From Scalindua sp964344685 (GTDB lineage: Bacteria; Planctomycetota; Brocadiia; Brocadiales; Scalinduaceae), in contig CAYFOK010000002.1 in assembly GCA_964344685.1 (NCBI GenBank), forward strand, positions 62,001 through 126,000: a stretch of 64,000 bases of DNA. Direction: 5' to 3'. A model generated the notes under the pieces. That model was not told the origin of the DNA, searched no databases, and saw only the letters and a program-made list of their open reading frames with translations. Made by a program: the position numbers and the translations under genes. Shown piece by piece: positions 1-9,705 of this stretch. How positions within the stretch are numbered: the stretch's first letter is position 1; every line of letters begins with the position of its first letter.

Positions 1-1653
1 CTCGGCAGTCGGAATAGGGATTATTGCACAGTCTCCATAAACAAGCACCCGGTTCTTCAGGCACATGAGGAATATGCTGGAAGCATTTTTAATGTCAGGT
101 TTTGTTTTAATTATTTCAAATGCCGGCCTTATTGTGTGTTGAGTTGTGTTAACAGCACCGGAAACCAGACCATCTGCTTCACCTTTATATATCATCATAG
201 TGCCAAAATATATTGTATCCTGCATCCGGTCCTGTGCATTATCCATTGTGTAATGTTTATGCTTTCTCAGCTCATAATAGGTGTTAACATAATCCTCAAA
301 CTTTTGTGATTCTTTGGGATTTATGATGTTGATTCCGTTGTCCAGTTTTAAACCCAATGCGGAAGCTTTTTTCATAATCAGATTTTTCTCGCCTAAAAGT
401 ATTATATCGGCGATGCCTCTGTCTCTTGCCCATACCGCAGCTTTTAACGTCCTGTCGTCATCTCCTTCCGGAAGAACTATACGTTTTTTTTCTGAACACG
501 CTCTCTCTAATATTTCGTATTTAAATATATCCGGGGTTCGCTTTCTGACTTTTTCCAGTTTCAGTTTATTGTTTATTTTCTCATAATCTACATGCCGGAG
601 TACCAGAGATTTTGCAATATCAATCTTCTGGCAATCATTTGAAGATACGTGAACGACAAGAGAGTTGATTTTATTTACAGTCTCTATTGTGTTATGACTT
701 ACACTGAGAATGGGAAGAGGTAAATCGGGCAAAGTCCCAATCAGCTTCACTATGTTGTCATTCGGAATGAGACCTCCTGTTAAAATGATTCCGGAAATGT
801 TTGGACAGGTGGGAGAAATTAAGGATGTTATACATCCAAGAAGTATCTCGTTTCTATCGCCACCGGTAATGATGAGTGTTCCATCATGTATATACTTCAG
901 GGCATTTTCAAAACCCATAGAGGCTATTATTGTTTCTGTTGCGGTGTTCGAAAGATAATCCTTACCGAACAGAATTTCGGCATCAAGGCTCCTTGCAATA
1001 TCGTATAAGCGTGGCTTTGGCAGAATTGGATCACAGGGTACTGTTCCTAAATAATCTATTTTGTGTTTATCAAAATTCTCTTTCAGGCGTTGATCAACTG
1101 TTGAAAGCCTATCAGATTCTATCTTGTTTACAATAACACCCATAAAATCACAGGACTGTTCATCAAACGAATCTTTGCCAGTTAATACACCGGAGGATAT
1201 TTCCTCTATCGATTTTCCATATCCATCTTCAACAAGGATTATGCCGGCATTCAGGTTATTCGCAATATCTGCGTTGATGTCAAACTCAAAAGCTGATTTC
1301 ATTCCAACATAATCGGTGCCGTCAATAACAATGACGTCTTTACCCTTTTCTACTCTTTTATAAGATTCCTGCACTTGATGAAAAAATGTTTCTTGATCAT
1401 TATTTGTGATGTAATAATTTAATTTCTTATTGGATACCGGGTTAATATATTTGAGCTCATCTTCAATATCATATATTTCCTTAATCATTTTTGATTCTTT
1501 ATCGTGAATTTTATTTGCCCTGTATTTCTGACCTATAGGTTTAAAATAACCGACATTAGTAACCATACCTCTGAAAGCGTTGATTAAGCCAAGGCAGATT
1601 ATGCTTTTCCCGGATTTAGGACCGGTAGAGGCCAGATAGACATTTTTTGCCAT
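1..1653 (-). CDS. pta: Phosphate acetyltransferase, C-terminus outside window
   Basis: Long-type phosphotransacetylase, which interconverts acetyl-CoA and acetyl phosphate in the cytoplasm. The 551 visible codons start at ATG 1653 with MAKNVYLASTGPKSGKS, a dethiobiotin-synthetase-like P-loop domain. A DRTGG-type middle domain follows, then the start of the PTA catalytic domain (LPEGDDDRTLKAAVWARDRG, later SGAVNTTQHTIRPA). About 150 residues of catalytic domain are expected beyond the left edge. It lies 70 bp downstream of ackA on the same strand, the usual pairing for acetyl-CoA to acetate plus ATP, or for acetate assimilation. The family assignment is secure from the motifs; only completeness is unknown. 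Confidence 0.95.
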   Translation of the reverse strand, partial: MAKNVYLASTGPKSGKSIICLGLINAFRGMVTNVGYFKPIGQKYRANKIHDKESKMIKEIYDIEDELKYINPVSNKKLNYYITNNDQETFFHQVQESYKRVEKGKDVIVIDGTDYVGMKSAFEFDINADIANNLNAGIILVEDGYGKSIEEISSGVLTGKDSFDEQSCDFMGVIVNKIESDRLSTVDQRLKENFDKHKIDYLGTVPCDPILPKPRLYDIARSLDAEILFGKDYLSNTATETIIASMGFENALKYIHDGTLIITGGDRNEILLGCITSLISPTCPNISGIILTGGLIPNDNIVKLIGTLPDLPLPILSVSHNTIETVNKINSLVVHVSSNDCQKIDIAKSLVLRHVDYEKINNKLKLEKVRKRTPDIFKYEILERACSEKKRIVLPEGDDDRTLKAAVWARDRGIADIILLGEKNLIMKKASALGLKLDNGINIINPKESQKFEDYVNTYYELRKHKHYTMDNAQDRMQDTIYFGTMMIYKGEADGLVSGAVNTTQHTIRPAFEIIKTKPDIKNASSIFLMCLKNRVLVYGDCAIIPIPTAE

Positions 1654-1723
1654 TCAGATTCATTCCTTTAAATTAATGGACACTGATATTCCAGCCAGAA
1701 AGGCTTGTTCTGACGGATCTATG

Positions 1724-2944
1724 TCAAATTTTATTCTCTATAATCCGTGCCGTATCTCTGGCGATGACCAGCTCTTCATTTGTTGGCACGCAAAGTACTC
1801 TGGTTTTAGAATTCTGAACAGTTAGTTCTCCTTCTATACCAATGGTCTTCTCGTTCTTCTCTTTATTAAAGTCGATGCCTAGATATTCCATGTCAGTACA
1901 ACACATATTCCTTATAAGTGCCGCATTTTCCCCAATTCCACCGGTAAAGACTATCAGGTCGACGCCGTTCATTGACGCGGAATACATACCGATATATTTC
2001 CTGATGCGGTATGTGTACATTTCAACAGCAAGTCTGGCTCTGTCGTTACCTTCTTTATATGCCTTAATAAGATCTCGCATATCTGAGCTGATTCCTGAAA
2101 TCCCTAACAGACCGCATTCATGGTTCATCAGCATGTCGCACTCATGCGGGCTAAGCCCTTCCTTCTCCATTATGAATAGAACCATTGCAGGATCAACATC
2201 TCCGCATCTGGTTCCCATAATCAGGCCTTCCAGAGGTGTGAATCCCATAGAGGTATCTATAGATTTGCCGTACATAACTGCTGTAACGCTTGCTCCGTTT
2301 CCCAGATGACACGTAATTATTTTTAATTCTTGAATATTCTTTCCAACAATTTCTGCCGCTCTGTTTGCAACATAGAAATGGCTAGTTCCGTGAAACCCAT
2401 AACGCCTGAACCTGTATTTTTCATAAAATCTATAGTCAAGAGCATATGTATAAACAAAATCCTCCATCGTTTGGTGAAAGGCAGTGTCGAATACTGCTAT
2501 CTGTGGAATTCCCGGAAGAAGTTTTTGACATGCAAGAATTCCCTGCAAATTATGAGGATTGTGAAGTGGCGCGAGTTCAATGCATGATTCGATCTTTTTA
2601 ATAATGTCTTCGGTTATAAGCACGGATTCTGTGAAGTACTCAGCTCCATGAACTACCCTGTGTCCTACTGCAGATATCTCATATTTATGGCCGATGGCTC
2701 CGCACTGGTCGTGTGTGAATAAATCAAGTATTTCTGTAATTGCAGAGTTGTGATCAAGGGAGTTGCACTCTTTTGTAAAATCTTTTTTACTATATTCAAA
2801 TTTTATAACGGATTTAGGCAGTTCGAGCCTTTCGACGATGCCAGAGGCAAGGACATTTTCATCGGCCATATTAATAAGTTGAAATTTAATCGAAGAGCTG
2901 CCGCAGTTGATCACCAGAATTTTTAAATCATTTTTTCTATTCAT
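1724..2944 (-). CDS. ackA: Acetate kinase
   Basis: Acetate kinase, 406 residues, close to the usual length of about 400. It transfers phosphate between acetyl phosphate and ADP. The ASKHA-fold signature NCGSSSIKF lies near residue 14. Other family blocks are visible: VGHRVVHG, FDTAFHQTM, RRYGFHGTSH, HLGNGASV, DTSMGFTPLEGLIMGTRCGD and FTGGIGENA. The ATG at 2944 is preceded by an AGGTG-like ribosome site. It sits between pyk (109 bp upstream) and pta (70 bp downstream) on the same strand. The hairpin-rich gap to pyk may be a processing or regulatory point. Confidence 0.97.
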   Translation of the reverse strand: MNRKNDLKILVINCGSSSIKFQLINMADENVLASGIVERLELPKSVIKFEYSKKDFTKECNSLDHNSAITEILDLFTHDQCGAIGHKYEISAVGHRVVHGAEYFTESVLITEDIIKKIESCIELAPLHNPHNLQGILACQKLLPGIPQIAVFDTAFHQTMEDFVYTYALDYRFYEKYRFRRYGFHGTSHFYVANRAAEIVGKNIQELKIITCHLGNGASVTAVMYGKSIDTSMGFTPLEGLIMGTRCGDVDPAMVLFIMEKEGLSPHECDMLMNHECGLLGISGISSDMRDLIKAYKEGNDRARLAVEMYTYRIRKYIGMYSASMNGVDLIVFTGGIGENAALIRNMCCTDMEYLGIDFNKEKNEKTIGIEGELTVQNSKTRVLCVPTNEELVIARDTARIIENKI

Positions 2945-2967
2945 GTACTATGCACCTGTATATTAAG

Positions 2968-3043
2968 TTAAAAGTGCCTAGAGTTTAAGATAAACTAAAG
3001 TTGAGGAAAAGACATATCTTTTATTTTTTAACTTTAGACACTT
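2968..3043. repeat. Small inverted-repeat element between pyk and ackA
   Basis: A 76-bp stretch bounded by imperfect 12-bp inverted ends: AAGTGCCTAGAG at 2968 and CTTTAGACACTT ending at 3043 (10 of 12 pair). Inside is a smaller hairpin, AGTTTA/TAAACT. The right end belongs to a 21-nt segment (3024-3044) that recurs with one mismatch at 29951-29971. It contains no coding capacity and looks like a MITE-like or REP-like element, or an intercistronic hairpin. Confidence 0.4.
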
Positions 3044-3053
3044 CAAGCTTTGG

Positions 3054-4481
3054 CTATTGGCTATCACTGATTGTGTGCACTATAACGGCATTGGTGGCGC
3101 CGGCGATACCTATACGCTGGCCGACTACCAGGACAACCTTCTCTCCGACTTGAGCCCATTTGCGGCTGGTAATATAGTGATCTACAATTTGGGAGAATTT
3201 ATTGATATTTTCCGGAATTGGTTGGCAGCGCGGTATAACACCATAATGCAGGCTCATCTGGTTGCACGTACTCTGGTCGGAGCTTAATGCAAGGATGGGG
3301 ACACTGATACGTTCCTTGCTGAGCAGCCTGACTGTTATTCCGGTTTGCGACCATACGGCTACAAGTTTTGCAGAAATATCCTTAACAATGATTCCCACGC
3401 TGTGAGCAATTGTTGTAGTCAGGGCCGATTCGTCTGTTGCAATGGTTCTACGCTGAACGTCTTTATCCTTATCAACGAAATTTTCCGTTACACGAGCAAT
3501 GCTCCTTATGGTTTCTGATGCCTTAAGCGGGTATTTACCCACAGCAGTCTCGCCGGAAAGCATAACGGCATCGGTTAAATCCATTATAGCGTTAGCCACA
3601 TCTGAGACTTCCGCTCTGGTTGCAACAGGGCTATCAATCATACTTTGCAGCATTTGAGTGGCTACTATTACAGGTTTACCGAGACGCCGACAAATTAGAG
3701 TAATTTTCTTTTGTATAATTGGTACCTCGGCCAGGTCCATTTCAACACCGAGATCTCCTCGTGCAACTAATATTGCATCACTGGCCTGAATGATATCCTC
3801 CAGATTAGTCAATGCCTGCGGTGTTTCGATCTTTGCCACAACCTTTATATTCGCCCCTGCCTTACTGAGATAACTTTTTAATTGATTTATCTCTTCTGCT
3901 GACCTTACGAAACTTAAAGCCAGAAAATCAACTTGATGTCGAATAGCCCAATCAACACATTCCCAGTCACGTTTCGTAATTGAAGGTATGCTTATTGTGG
4001 TGTCAGGCAGATTAATTCCCTTATGGCTGTATAGTGGTCCTCCGGTTACAACTGTACATACTGCTTGATTACCATCTTTCCGGATTACACGTAAAGTGAT
4101 CTGGCCATCGTCGATAAAGATGCGTTGGTCAACCTTAACATCTTGAGAAAAATACTCATAATTTGTACTAAAGCGGTCTACGTTACCCTGTTCTCCGCCG
4201 GGTACAATGCTGACTTCATCTCCCTCTTTCAATAACTCTCCATTTGGTTGGATACGTCCGATACGGATCTTCGGTCCGCATAGGTCACACATTACGGCTG
4301 TCGTGTGACGGTGCTGTGTGCGAACGGTATTCAATATCTCCAGTGATTGTGCATGCCCGTCTAATGTACCGTGAGAAAAGTTCAATCGAAAAATGTCTAC
4401 ACCATTATCAATCATTGGTTCAATAATTTCCTGTTTGTTGCAGGAAGGTCCGAGTGTTGCAATTATCTTAGTCTTAATCAT
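3054..4481 (-). CDS. pyk: Pyruvate kinase
   Basis: Pyruvate kinase, 475 residues, converting phosphoenolpyruvate and ADP to pyruvate and ATP. Visible motifs are RLNFSHG near the N-terminus, the active-site region VVAKIETPQAL, VARGDLGVE, TRAEVSDVANAI and LSGETAVGKYP. The C-terminal regulatory domain is short, ending VLVVGQRIGIAGATNAVIVHTI. It follows pfk by 34 bp and precedes ackA. The run pfk-pyk-ackA-pta encodes glycolytic output to acetyl phosphate, so this copy is probably co-transcribed for catabolic flux. Confidence 0.97.
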   Translation of the reverse strand: MIKTKIIATLGPSCNKQEIIEPMIDNGVDIFRLNFSHGTLDGHAQSLEILNTVRTQHRHTTAVMCDLCGPKIRIGRIQPNGELLKEGDEVSIVPGGEQGNVDRFSTNYEYFSQDVKVDQRIFIDDGQITLRVIRKDGNQAVCTVVTGGPLYSHKGINLPDTTISIPSITKRDWECVDWAIRHQVDFLALSFVRSAEEINQLKSYLSKAGANIKVVAKIETPQALTNLEDIIQASDAILVARGDLGVEMDLAEVPIIQKKITLICRRLGKPVIVATQMLQSMIDSPVATRAEVSDVANAIMDLTDAVMLSGETAVGKYPLKASETIRSIARVTENFVDKDKDVQRRTIATDESALTTTIAHSVGIIVKDISAKLVAVWSQTGITVRLLSKERISVPILALSSDQSTCNQMSLHYGVIPRCQPIPENINKFSQIVDHYITSRKWAQVGEKVVLVVGQRIGIAGATNAVIVHTISDSQ

Positions 4482-4515
4482 TTTGAATAATATCCTATTC
4501 CGTTAGACGGTTTTC

Positions 4516-5874
4516 TTATTTAGTATTTCTTGTTTTTTTTGTACGAGGCTTTGCCCTTCGTTCTTGTATTAACAGCGGCTGACCCGTTGCTTCAATTACG
4601 TCACGCCAGATTTCCTGGTGCGGGTCGATGCGTTTTCTGCCTGAAACTGCCAGGTGGATGGGTACATGAACAAAGTGGGAATTGATGAGGCTCACGATCA
4701 TACCTGTCTTACCTGCCATGGCCGCGTGTACCGCGTAAGCACCGAGTTTGGTGCAGTAAATTGAATCATTGGAATTTGCAGGCGCACTCCTGATCATATA
4801 ACTTGGATCGATATATTTCAGGTTAATATCTACTTCCCTTATTCTAAAATATTCCTCAATCCGCTCTTTGAGGAATATACCGATATCATTGAGCTTTACA
4901 TTACCTGATGCATCGATGGCTTTGGAACCTTTCAAATATTCCTGTCCCGCACCTTCTGCTACGAGAATTACGGCATGATTACGCTGCTTAAGTCTCCTTT
5001 CCAGATTGGCTAATAGACCATTTTCTCCTTCGAGATCAAATCGTACTTCCGGGATGAGTACATAATTCACATCATTGATAGCCATGGCTGTGTTAGCGGC
5101 AATAAACCCTGACTCACGTCCCATTACTTTAACAATTCCAATTCCGTTTACTCCATCATGTGCCTCAACATGAGCGCAGGAAACTGCATCCACAGCGCGG
5201 GAAACTGCTGTCTCAAATCCAAATGATTTTTCTACAAAGCTTAAATCATTGTCAATGGTCTTGGGTATACCGACTATAGAAGTTTTTAGATTACGCTTTT
5301 TTGCCTCTTCAGAAATATCCAGTGCACCCTTTTGCGTACCGTCACCACCTATGGTAAAAAGCATGTTAATGTTCATGCGTTCGAGGGAATCAACGATCTC
5401 TTCAACACAATCACCGTAACCTCGCGAAGCCCCGAGGATAGTGCCTCCAAGGCTATGAATCTTGGATACGATCTCTGGATTCAACTCAGTAATCGGCAGT
5501 TTAAATTGCGAAAGAAGGCCTCTATATCCATACATAAAACCGGATATCTGTTTTGTACCGTAACGATACCACAAGGTCATAACGATTGCCCGTATCACAT
5601 CGTTAAGTCCGGGACAAAGACCTCCACAGGTAACTATTCCCGCCCGTACCTTGGATGGGTCGAAATAAATAGTTTCCCTCGGGCCGGCCTTTTCTATCAG
5701 ATTATGCCGTTTGTCGTCGCTGCTCAGTGAACCTTTGGAAACAGTGATATCATGGATAATGTATTGGTCGTCTTCCACATAGCTTGTCCTCCAGATATCC
5801 TTCTTGTGGGACATTGAAGATAAATGTAATGTCGGTTTTCCCAGAACAGGAATTGTAAAATCCGGTTTTTCCAT
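4516..5874 (-). CDS. 6-phosphofructokinase, group III type
   Basis: Phosphofructokinase of 452 residues with about 80 residues ahead of the core (core starts near VRAGIVTCGGLCPGLNDVIRAIV). The phosphate-donor motif reads GGDGTQKGA, and the following site reads PKTIDND. In this family GGDG (rather than GGDD) together with PKTIDND is typical of ATP-dependent plant/trypanosome-like group III enzymes; PPi enzymes usually carry GGDD. ATP use is therefore inferred, not proven. It lies 22 bp after the sugar phosphorylase gene and 34 bp before pyk, which suggests a single transcript. Confidence 0.9.
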   Translation of the reverse strand: MEKPDFTIPVLGKPTLHLSSMSHKKDIWRTSYVEDDQYIIHDITVSKGSLSSDDKRHNLIEKAGPRETIYFDPSKVRAGIVTCGGLCPGLNDVIRAIVMTLWYRYGTKQISGFMYGYRGLLSQFKLPITELNPEIVSKIHSLGGTILGASRGYGDCVEEIVDSLERMNINMLFTIGGDGTQKGALDISEEAKKRNLKTSIVGIPKTIDNDLSFVEKSFGFETAVSRAVDAVSCAHVEAHDGVNGIGIVKVMGRESGFIAANTAMAINDVNYVLIPEVRFDLEGENGLLANLERRLKQRNHAVILVAEGAGQEYLKGSKAIDASGNVKLNDIGIFLKERIEEYFRIREVDINLKYIDPSYMIRSAPANSNDSIYCTKLGAYAVHAAMAGKTGMIVSLINSHFVHVPIHLAVSGRKRIDPHQEIWRDVIEATGQPLLIQERRAKPRTKKTRNTK

Positions 5875-5896
5875 TTTGATTGTTTTAGATAATTAG

Positions 5897-7792
5897 TTAC
5901 TGGGGTTCCAGCCAGACAACATCATAGGGTTTTAATGTAAGGATAATATTGTCATTTTTATAAGAGTGCATATCCTGACTTATAAGGTCGTACCATTTCT
6001 GCTTGAATATATTGACTCTACTCTTGGGAATTGTTACTTGAATATCATCGCTTGTAACATTAATCAAAGAGAGGATATGTTGGCTTTTGTCTGGAGATGT
6101 CCTCAAAACTGCAAATATCTCCGGCTGGATTATTAAAATATCTTGAGCTCCATTTGGATGAAAAGCGCACTGCTTTGTCCTGATAGTAATAAGTGCGTTT
6201 AATTTGTGGATGATTTTTGATGTAAGTGTATTCGGGTCTTCAAGGGCTTCTATGATTTTGTTGTAATCAATTTCTGTACGATTAACTTCGCGTTTTGAGA
6301 TAGGACAGCATGCAGCATCTGCATCAATTTTAGTACCGAAAAAACTATGAAGATAAATTCCAGGAATCCCCCGGAGGACCAGTGCTATGGCCCTTGAAGC
6401 AATAAACTTCTTGATCTGACGTTCTAAATGCCCGGTACCGTCTTCTCTATTAAGGGCACTGAACCAGGTAATATTAATCTCATATGGTATTTCATTACCA
6501 TCCTTATCAGTTTTATAAGAAATATAACCTCCGTGTTCTCTTGCTCTCTGGATAATAAACTTAGTCTCTTCATCTGTTAAGATATCTTTAATAGCCATTA
6601 GTCCTATACCATCGTGGGAATCCAGAAAATTGAAAAAAGCCGTTGTCTCAGAAGCAGGCTTCAGGGATACTGCCCAATCAGAGAGCACGGTGGAGTCCTT
6701 TGTGTAAAAGGTATGAAGAACAAGAGGCGGCAGGGCAAAGTTGTAGACCATATGCGCTTCGTCATTACCGTTGCCGAAGTAAGAGATATTTTCGTTATGT
6801 GGAATGTTTGTTTCGCTGATTAACGCAACATGCGGAGCAACAAAGTCCAGGATATCACGGAAGATCTTGACAATCATATGTGTCTGTTCCAGGTTAGCGC
6901 ATGAAGTACCGGGATTTGCCCAGAGAAAAGTAATAGCGTCGAGCCTGATGACATCGGCTCCCTTACGCACGTATAACAGTAATATTTCAATAACCCTTAT
7001 CAATACTTCCGGATTTTTATAATTTAAATCTATCTGGTCTGAAGAGAAAGTTGACCAGACGTATTTTTCTCCATTGATTGTATGGAACTTTGTAAGAATA
7101 TCAGAAGTTCTCGGACGAAAAATGAAGCTACGTTCTTCGGGAGTAAGGTCATCATAAGAATTATAACTGATAAAAAAGTCTTTGTAGTGCGGAGTCCCTT
7201 CCAGAAACCTCTGAAACCATCGGCTCTTTGATGAAACATGATTGATAACACCGTCAAACATCAGTTTATAACGTGTTTCCAGGTCTTCAATGTTCTCCCA
7301 TGTTCCAAGACTTGGGTCCACAGTCTCAAAATCTGTAACAGAAAACCCCCTATCTGATGAATGAGGAAAGAACGGAAGGATATGAAGAGTATTAATTGTC
7401 TGCTTGAGATATAAACCGCAAAATTTTGATAATGTTTCCAGGGGAGAAACATTATCTTCACGAATAAGGTCTCCATAAGTAATTAAGATAACATCCTCTT
7501 CAGTAAAGCGTTCTTTTGGTTCAAATGATTTTGTGCTCTCTATAATATCTTCGGTTCTGTAGGTATGGTAAACCTTACAAATACGTTCAAGTTCCGGCAT
7601 ATATGCCTTTGCCGTTTGTTCATCGTATAAGAAGGAAAACTTAGATAAGATTTTTTCACGAAAGTCATTTGGGATCTCTAAATGGTTTTTTTGATAATCA
7701 GGCTCTCTATTATGAATAAACTTAAAGCCGTCATATCGCCTTTTTCGTTTACCTGTTATAGTATCTGTCATTCCTAAATTTTCCGTTAGCAT
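5897..7792 (-). CDS. GH13 subfamily 18-like sugar phosphorylase
   Basis: A 631-residue (beta/alpha)8 glycosidase-fold enzyme resembling sucrose and glucosylglycerate phosphorylases. Signatures include TLHILPFFPHSSDRGFSV, the nucleophile block VIRLDAITFLW, the acid/base block LISETNIPHNENISYFGN and the third acidic block FLDSHDGIGLM. It would phosphorolyse a glucoside to glucose 1-phosphate. It is longer than classic sucrose phosphorylase (about 500 residues), with about 80 extra N-terminal residues. The substrate (sucrose, glucosylglycerate, glucosylglycerol) cannot be read from sequence alone. A second possible ATG is at 7771. It is the first gene of the phosphorylase-pfk-pyk-ackA-pta block. 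Confidence 0.85.
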   Translation of the reverse strand: MLTENLGMTDTITGKRKRRYDGFKFIHNREPDYQKNHLEIPNDFREKILSKFSFLYDEQTAKAYMPELERICKVYHTYRTEDIIESTKSFEPKERFTEEDVILITYGDLIREDNVSPLETLSKFCGLYLKQTINTLHILPFFPHSSDRGFSVTDFETVDPSLGTWENIEDLETRYKLMFDGVINHVSSKSRWFQRFLEGTPHYKDFFISYNSYDDLTPEERSFIFRPRTSDILTKFHTINGEKYVWSTFSSDQIDLNYKNPEVLIRVIEILLLYVRKGADVIRLDAITFLWANPGTSCANLEQTHMIVKIFRDILDFVAPHVALISETNIPHNENISYFGNGNDEAHMVYNFALPPLVLHTFYTKDSTVLSDWAVSLKPASETTAFFNFLDSHDGIGLMAIKDILTDEETKFIIQRAREHGGYISYKTDKDGNEIPYEINITWFSALNREDGTGHLERQIKKFIASRAIALVLRGIPGIYLHSFFGTKIDADAACCPISKREVNRTEIDYNKIIEALEDPNTLTSKIIHKLNALITIRTKQCAFHPNGAQDILIIQPEIFAVLRTSPDKSQHILSLINVTSDDIQVTIPKSRVNIFKQKWYDLISQDMHSYKNDNIILTLKPYDVVWLEPQ

Positions 7793-8135
7793 GATAAGAA
7801 AGAGTATTTAATTTATCAAAATACATGCCGTAATCAGAAACATTACGAAGAATATACAGTCTAATGCGGCCTTCTCTTAAGTGCCTGTAACAATTTGTCT
7901 TACGGATATTTACACGTAGTATTATTATACTGATATTATTAGATACGTCTATATTAAACCAAAAAAATGTATAAAATTTATACATCTAAAACTAATAGCG
8001 GGTTAGAGTTAAGAGAAAAAAAGCATGATTACCTGGAAGTAAAAAGATAAAATTATTAACTAAAAAGTATGCGAAAATACTTTAAAGGGCCGTTCAGATA
8101 TAAGGCCCATGTCACTTTTATGACAGGTATGATTG
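7793..8135. promoter_or_regulatory. Divergent intergenic region with AT palindromes
   Basis: A 343-bp gap between the minus-strand phosphorylase operon and the plus-strand release-factor-like gene. It holds a near-perfect 19-bp palindrome, ATGTATAAAATTTATACAT (7967-7985), and a 14-bp palindrome, AGTATTATTATACT (7918-7931). Both lie about 125-195 bp upstream of the phosphorylase start and could be operators or merely AT-rich hairpins. GGGCC/GGCCC arms flank 8089-8109, just ahead of the plus-strand gene. I see no gene here. Confidence 0.35.
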
Positions 8136-8489
8136 ATGAAGAAATATTCAATTGATCTTAAGAATTTAAAAAAAGAGGTACGGTTAGATTATTATAAAAG
8201 CTCCGGTCCCGGCGGCCAGCACAAGAATAAGACCATGTCTAGTGTGCGATTATATCACGAGCCTACAGGTATAAGGGTGATTGCAACGGAATCACGTTCA
8301 CAGATAAAGAACAGAGAGCTTGCCTTCAAAAGACTCCAGGTAAAGTTAATGGAGCTGAACATCAAAGAGAAAGAGCGCATCTCTACGAAAAAGCCCCGTT
8401 ATGTGAAGGAGCAGATTCTTCAAAATAAAAAGAGGCGATCTGAAAAAAAACAGTCCAGAAAAAGAGTTTCCGAAGAGGGCATGGAATGA
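8136..8489 (+). CDS. Release-factor-like GGQ protein (ArfB/PrfH type)
   Basis: A 117-residue protein carrying the class I release-factor GGQ loop in GPGGQHKNKTMSSVRL, followed by GIRVIATESRSQIKNRELAF and a basic tail (KNKKRRSEKKQSRKRV). Stand-alone GGQ-domain proteins with basic tails hydrolyse peptidyl-tRNA on stalled ribosomes; ArfB/YaeJ is the model. It lacks the codon-recognition domains of RF1 and RF2. ATG 8136 is chosen over TTG 8133, with an AGGT-like site upstream. Whether it acts as ArfB, or as a PrfH-like factor for damaged ribosomes, is undecided; no RtcB neighbour is present. Confidence 0.85.
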   Translation: MKKYSIDLKNLKKEVRLDYYKSSGPGGQHKNKTMSSVRLYHEPTGIRVIATESRSQIKNRELAFKRLQVKLMELNIKEKERISTKKPRYVKEQILQNKKRRSEKKQSRKRVSEEGME

Positions 8490-8591
8490 TGGATCAGAAA
8501 TTTTTTTTACAGAGATCGCTGTTTAAAGCATTGACATATCCATTTTATTTAAATACAATAAATAGTTAAGTTTATAAAGTAACATGTTTCG

Positions 8592-9638
8592 ATGCCAATG
8601 ACTACAGTTAAAAAACAATTGAAAATATCTTTCTCTTTCAGTAACCTGGCTAAATGTTTAGTTGTTTCGTCTCTTATTGCACTATCTACTGCCGGATGTT
8701 TTTTTAGTAAAAAAGAAGAACGGAGGACCACTGGAGAAGAACCTTTCTTTCAGGAAGAGACGGGGCTTGCAGAGCACGGCAAGAAAAAGACCATAGACAG
8801 AATTTATCAGATTGATCCGGGAGATAAAAAATTTGATATTGCAGACAGGTTTTATACAGACCCGCCCAGGAAGATAGCGGTATTACCATTTGATAACCTG
8901 GTAGGCGGTAAATATATCCTGAACTCAGTCCCTCTTCCCAGGTTCAGCAAGAAGGAGACAGATGGCTGGAACTGGACCTACGCTAACAGATTACGAAGAT
9001 TTTTCTTTGGCCATTTTGCATCCAGAGAATTTGTAGATATAGAATTGATGTATGTAGACAAGACGCTGCAGGAACTTGGGATTACAACACCCAATGAACT
9101 GTATAAGGTACCGGCTCAAGAGTTAGGCAGAATACTTGAAGCGGATGCATTGATTTATGGCAAAGTTACAGAATACAAAAACTCCTACTACGCGCTTTAT
9201 AAACAGATCCGGATTGGCTTGAGCATTAAATGTGTTTCTACGAAAGATGGCGGTGTCTTTTTTGAAGGGGAGCAGGTAAGGCATGACAATGATATTCGTG
9301 TAGCAACAAATCCTTTTGATTTTGTAATCGCTTCATTCCAGAATTCTATGAGCATGAGGGACGTTTACGCTGCAAGGGCGAGCGAGGAAGTCGTACGTGA
9401 GTTAGTTATAAGAATTCCTATTGTTCACTCATTCATTGAAGAGGAAGAACGGCTTATTAGAGAAAGAATCAAAGAGAAGCTGTCACATCTGCCAACCTTG
9501 GATAAGAAGGTGAGTGATAAAGGCAGTGATGTTGATACTGCTTCCTCTCATATGCCAGATAAGACTGATACACAAATACGAGCACACGCCCATCCCAACT
9601 CCCGTACTCAAACAGAGGCTCTTTCAGCAGGCTCCTGA
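8592..9638 (+). CDS. Lipoprotein of DUF799/GNA1162-like family
   Basis: A 348-residue predicted outer-membrane or periplasmic lipoprotein. The N-terminus has a hydrophobic stretch ending in a lipobox with Cys36 (LSTAGC). The body resembles DUF799/GNA1162 proteins: PRKIAVLPFDNL, then ELGRILEADALIYGKVTEYKNSYYALYKQIRIGLSIK and a VATNPFDFVIASFQNSM segment. The role of this family is poorly known; members often sit with CsgG-like or TolB-like envelope assemblies, but no such partner is adjacent. The last 60 residues are polar and low in complexity. The start at 8592 lacks a clear Shine-Dalgarno site; ATG 8598 is equally possible. Confidence 0.75.
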   Translation: MPMTTVKKQLKISFSFSNLAKCLVVSSLIALSTAGCFFSKKEERRTTGEEPFFQEETGLAEHGKKKTIDRIYQIDPGDKKFDIADRFYTDPPRKIAVLPFDNLVGGKYILNSVPLPRFSKKETDGWNWTYANRLRRFFFGHFASREFVDIELMYVDKTLQELGITTPNELYKVPAQELGRILEADALIYGKVTEYKNSYYALYKQIRIGLSIKCVSTKDGGVFFEGEQVRHDNDIRVATNPFDFVIASFQNSMSMRDVYAARASEEVVRELVIRIPIVHSFIEEEERLIRERIKEKLSHLPTLDKKVSDKGSDVDTASSHMPDKTDTQIRAHAHPNSRTQTEALSAGS

Positions 9639-9705
9639 ACCGGAGGCTAACAGGAATCAGGCCCAAACCCAATTGCTTCATTTTCTTCTGACCCTATTCT
9701 TCCAT

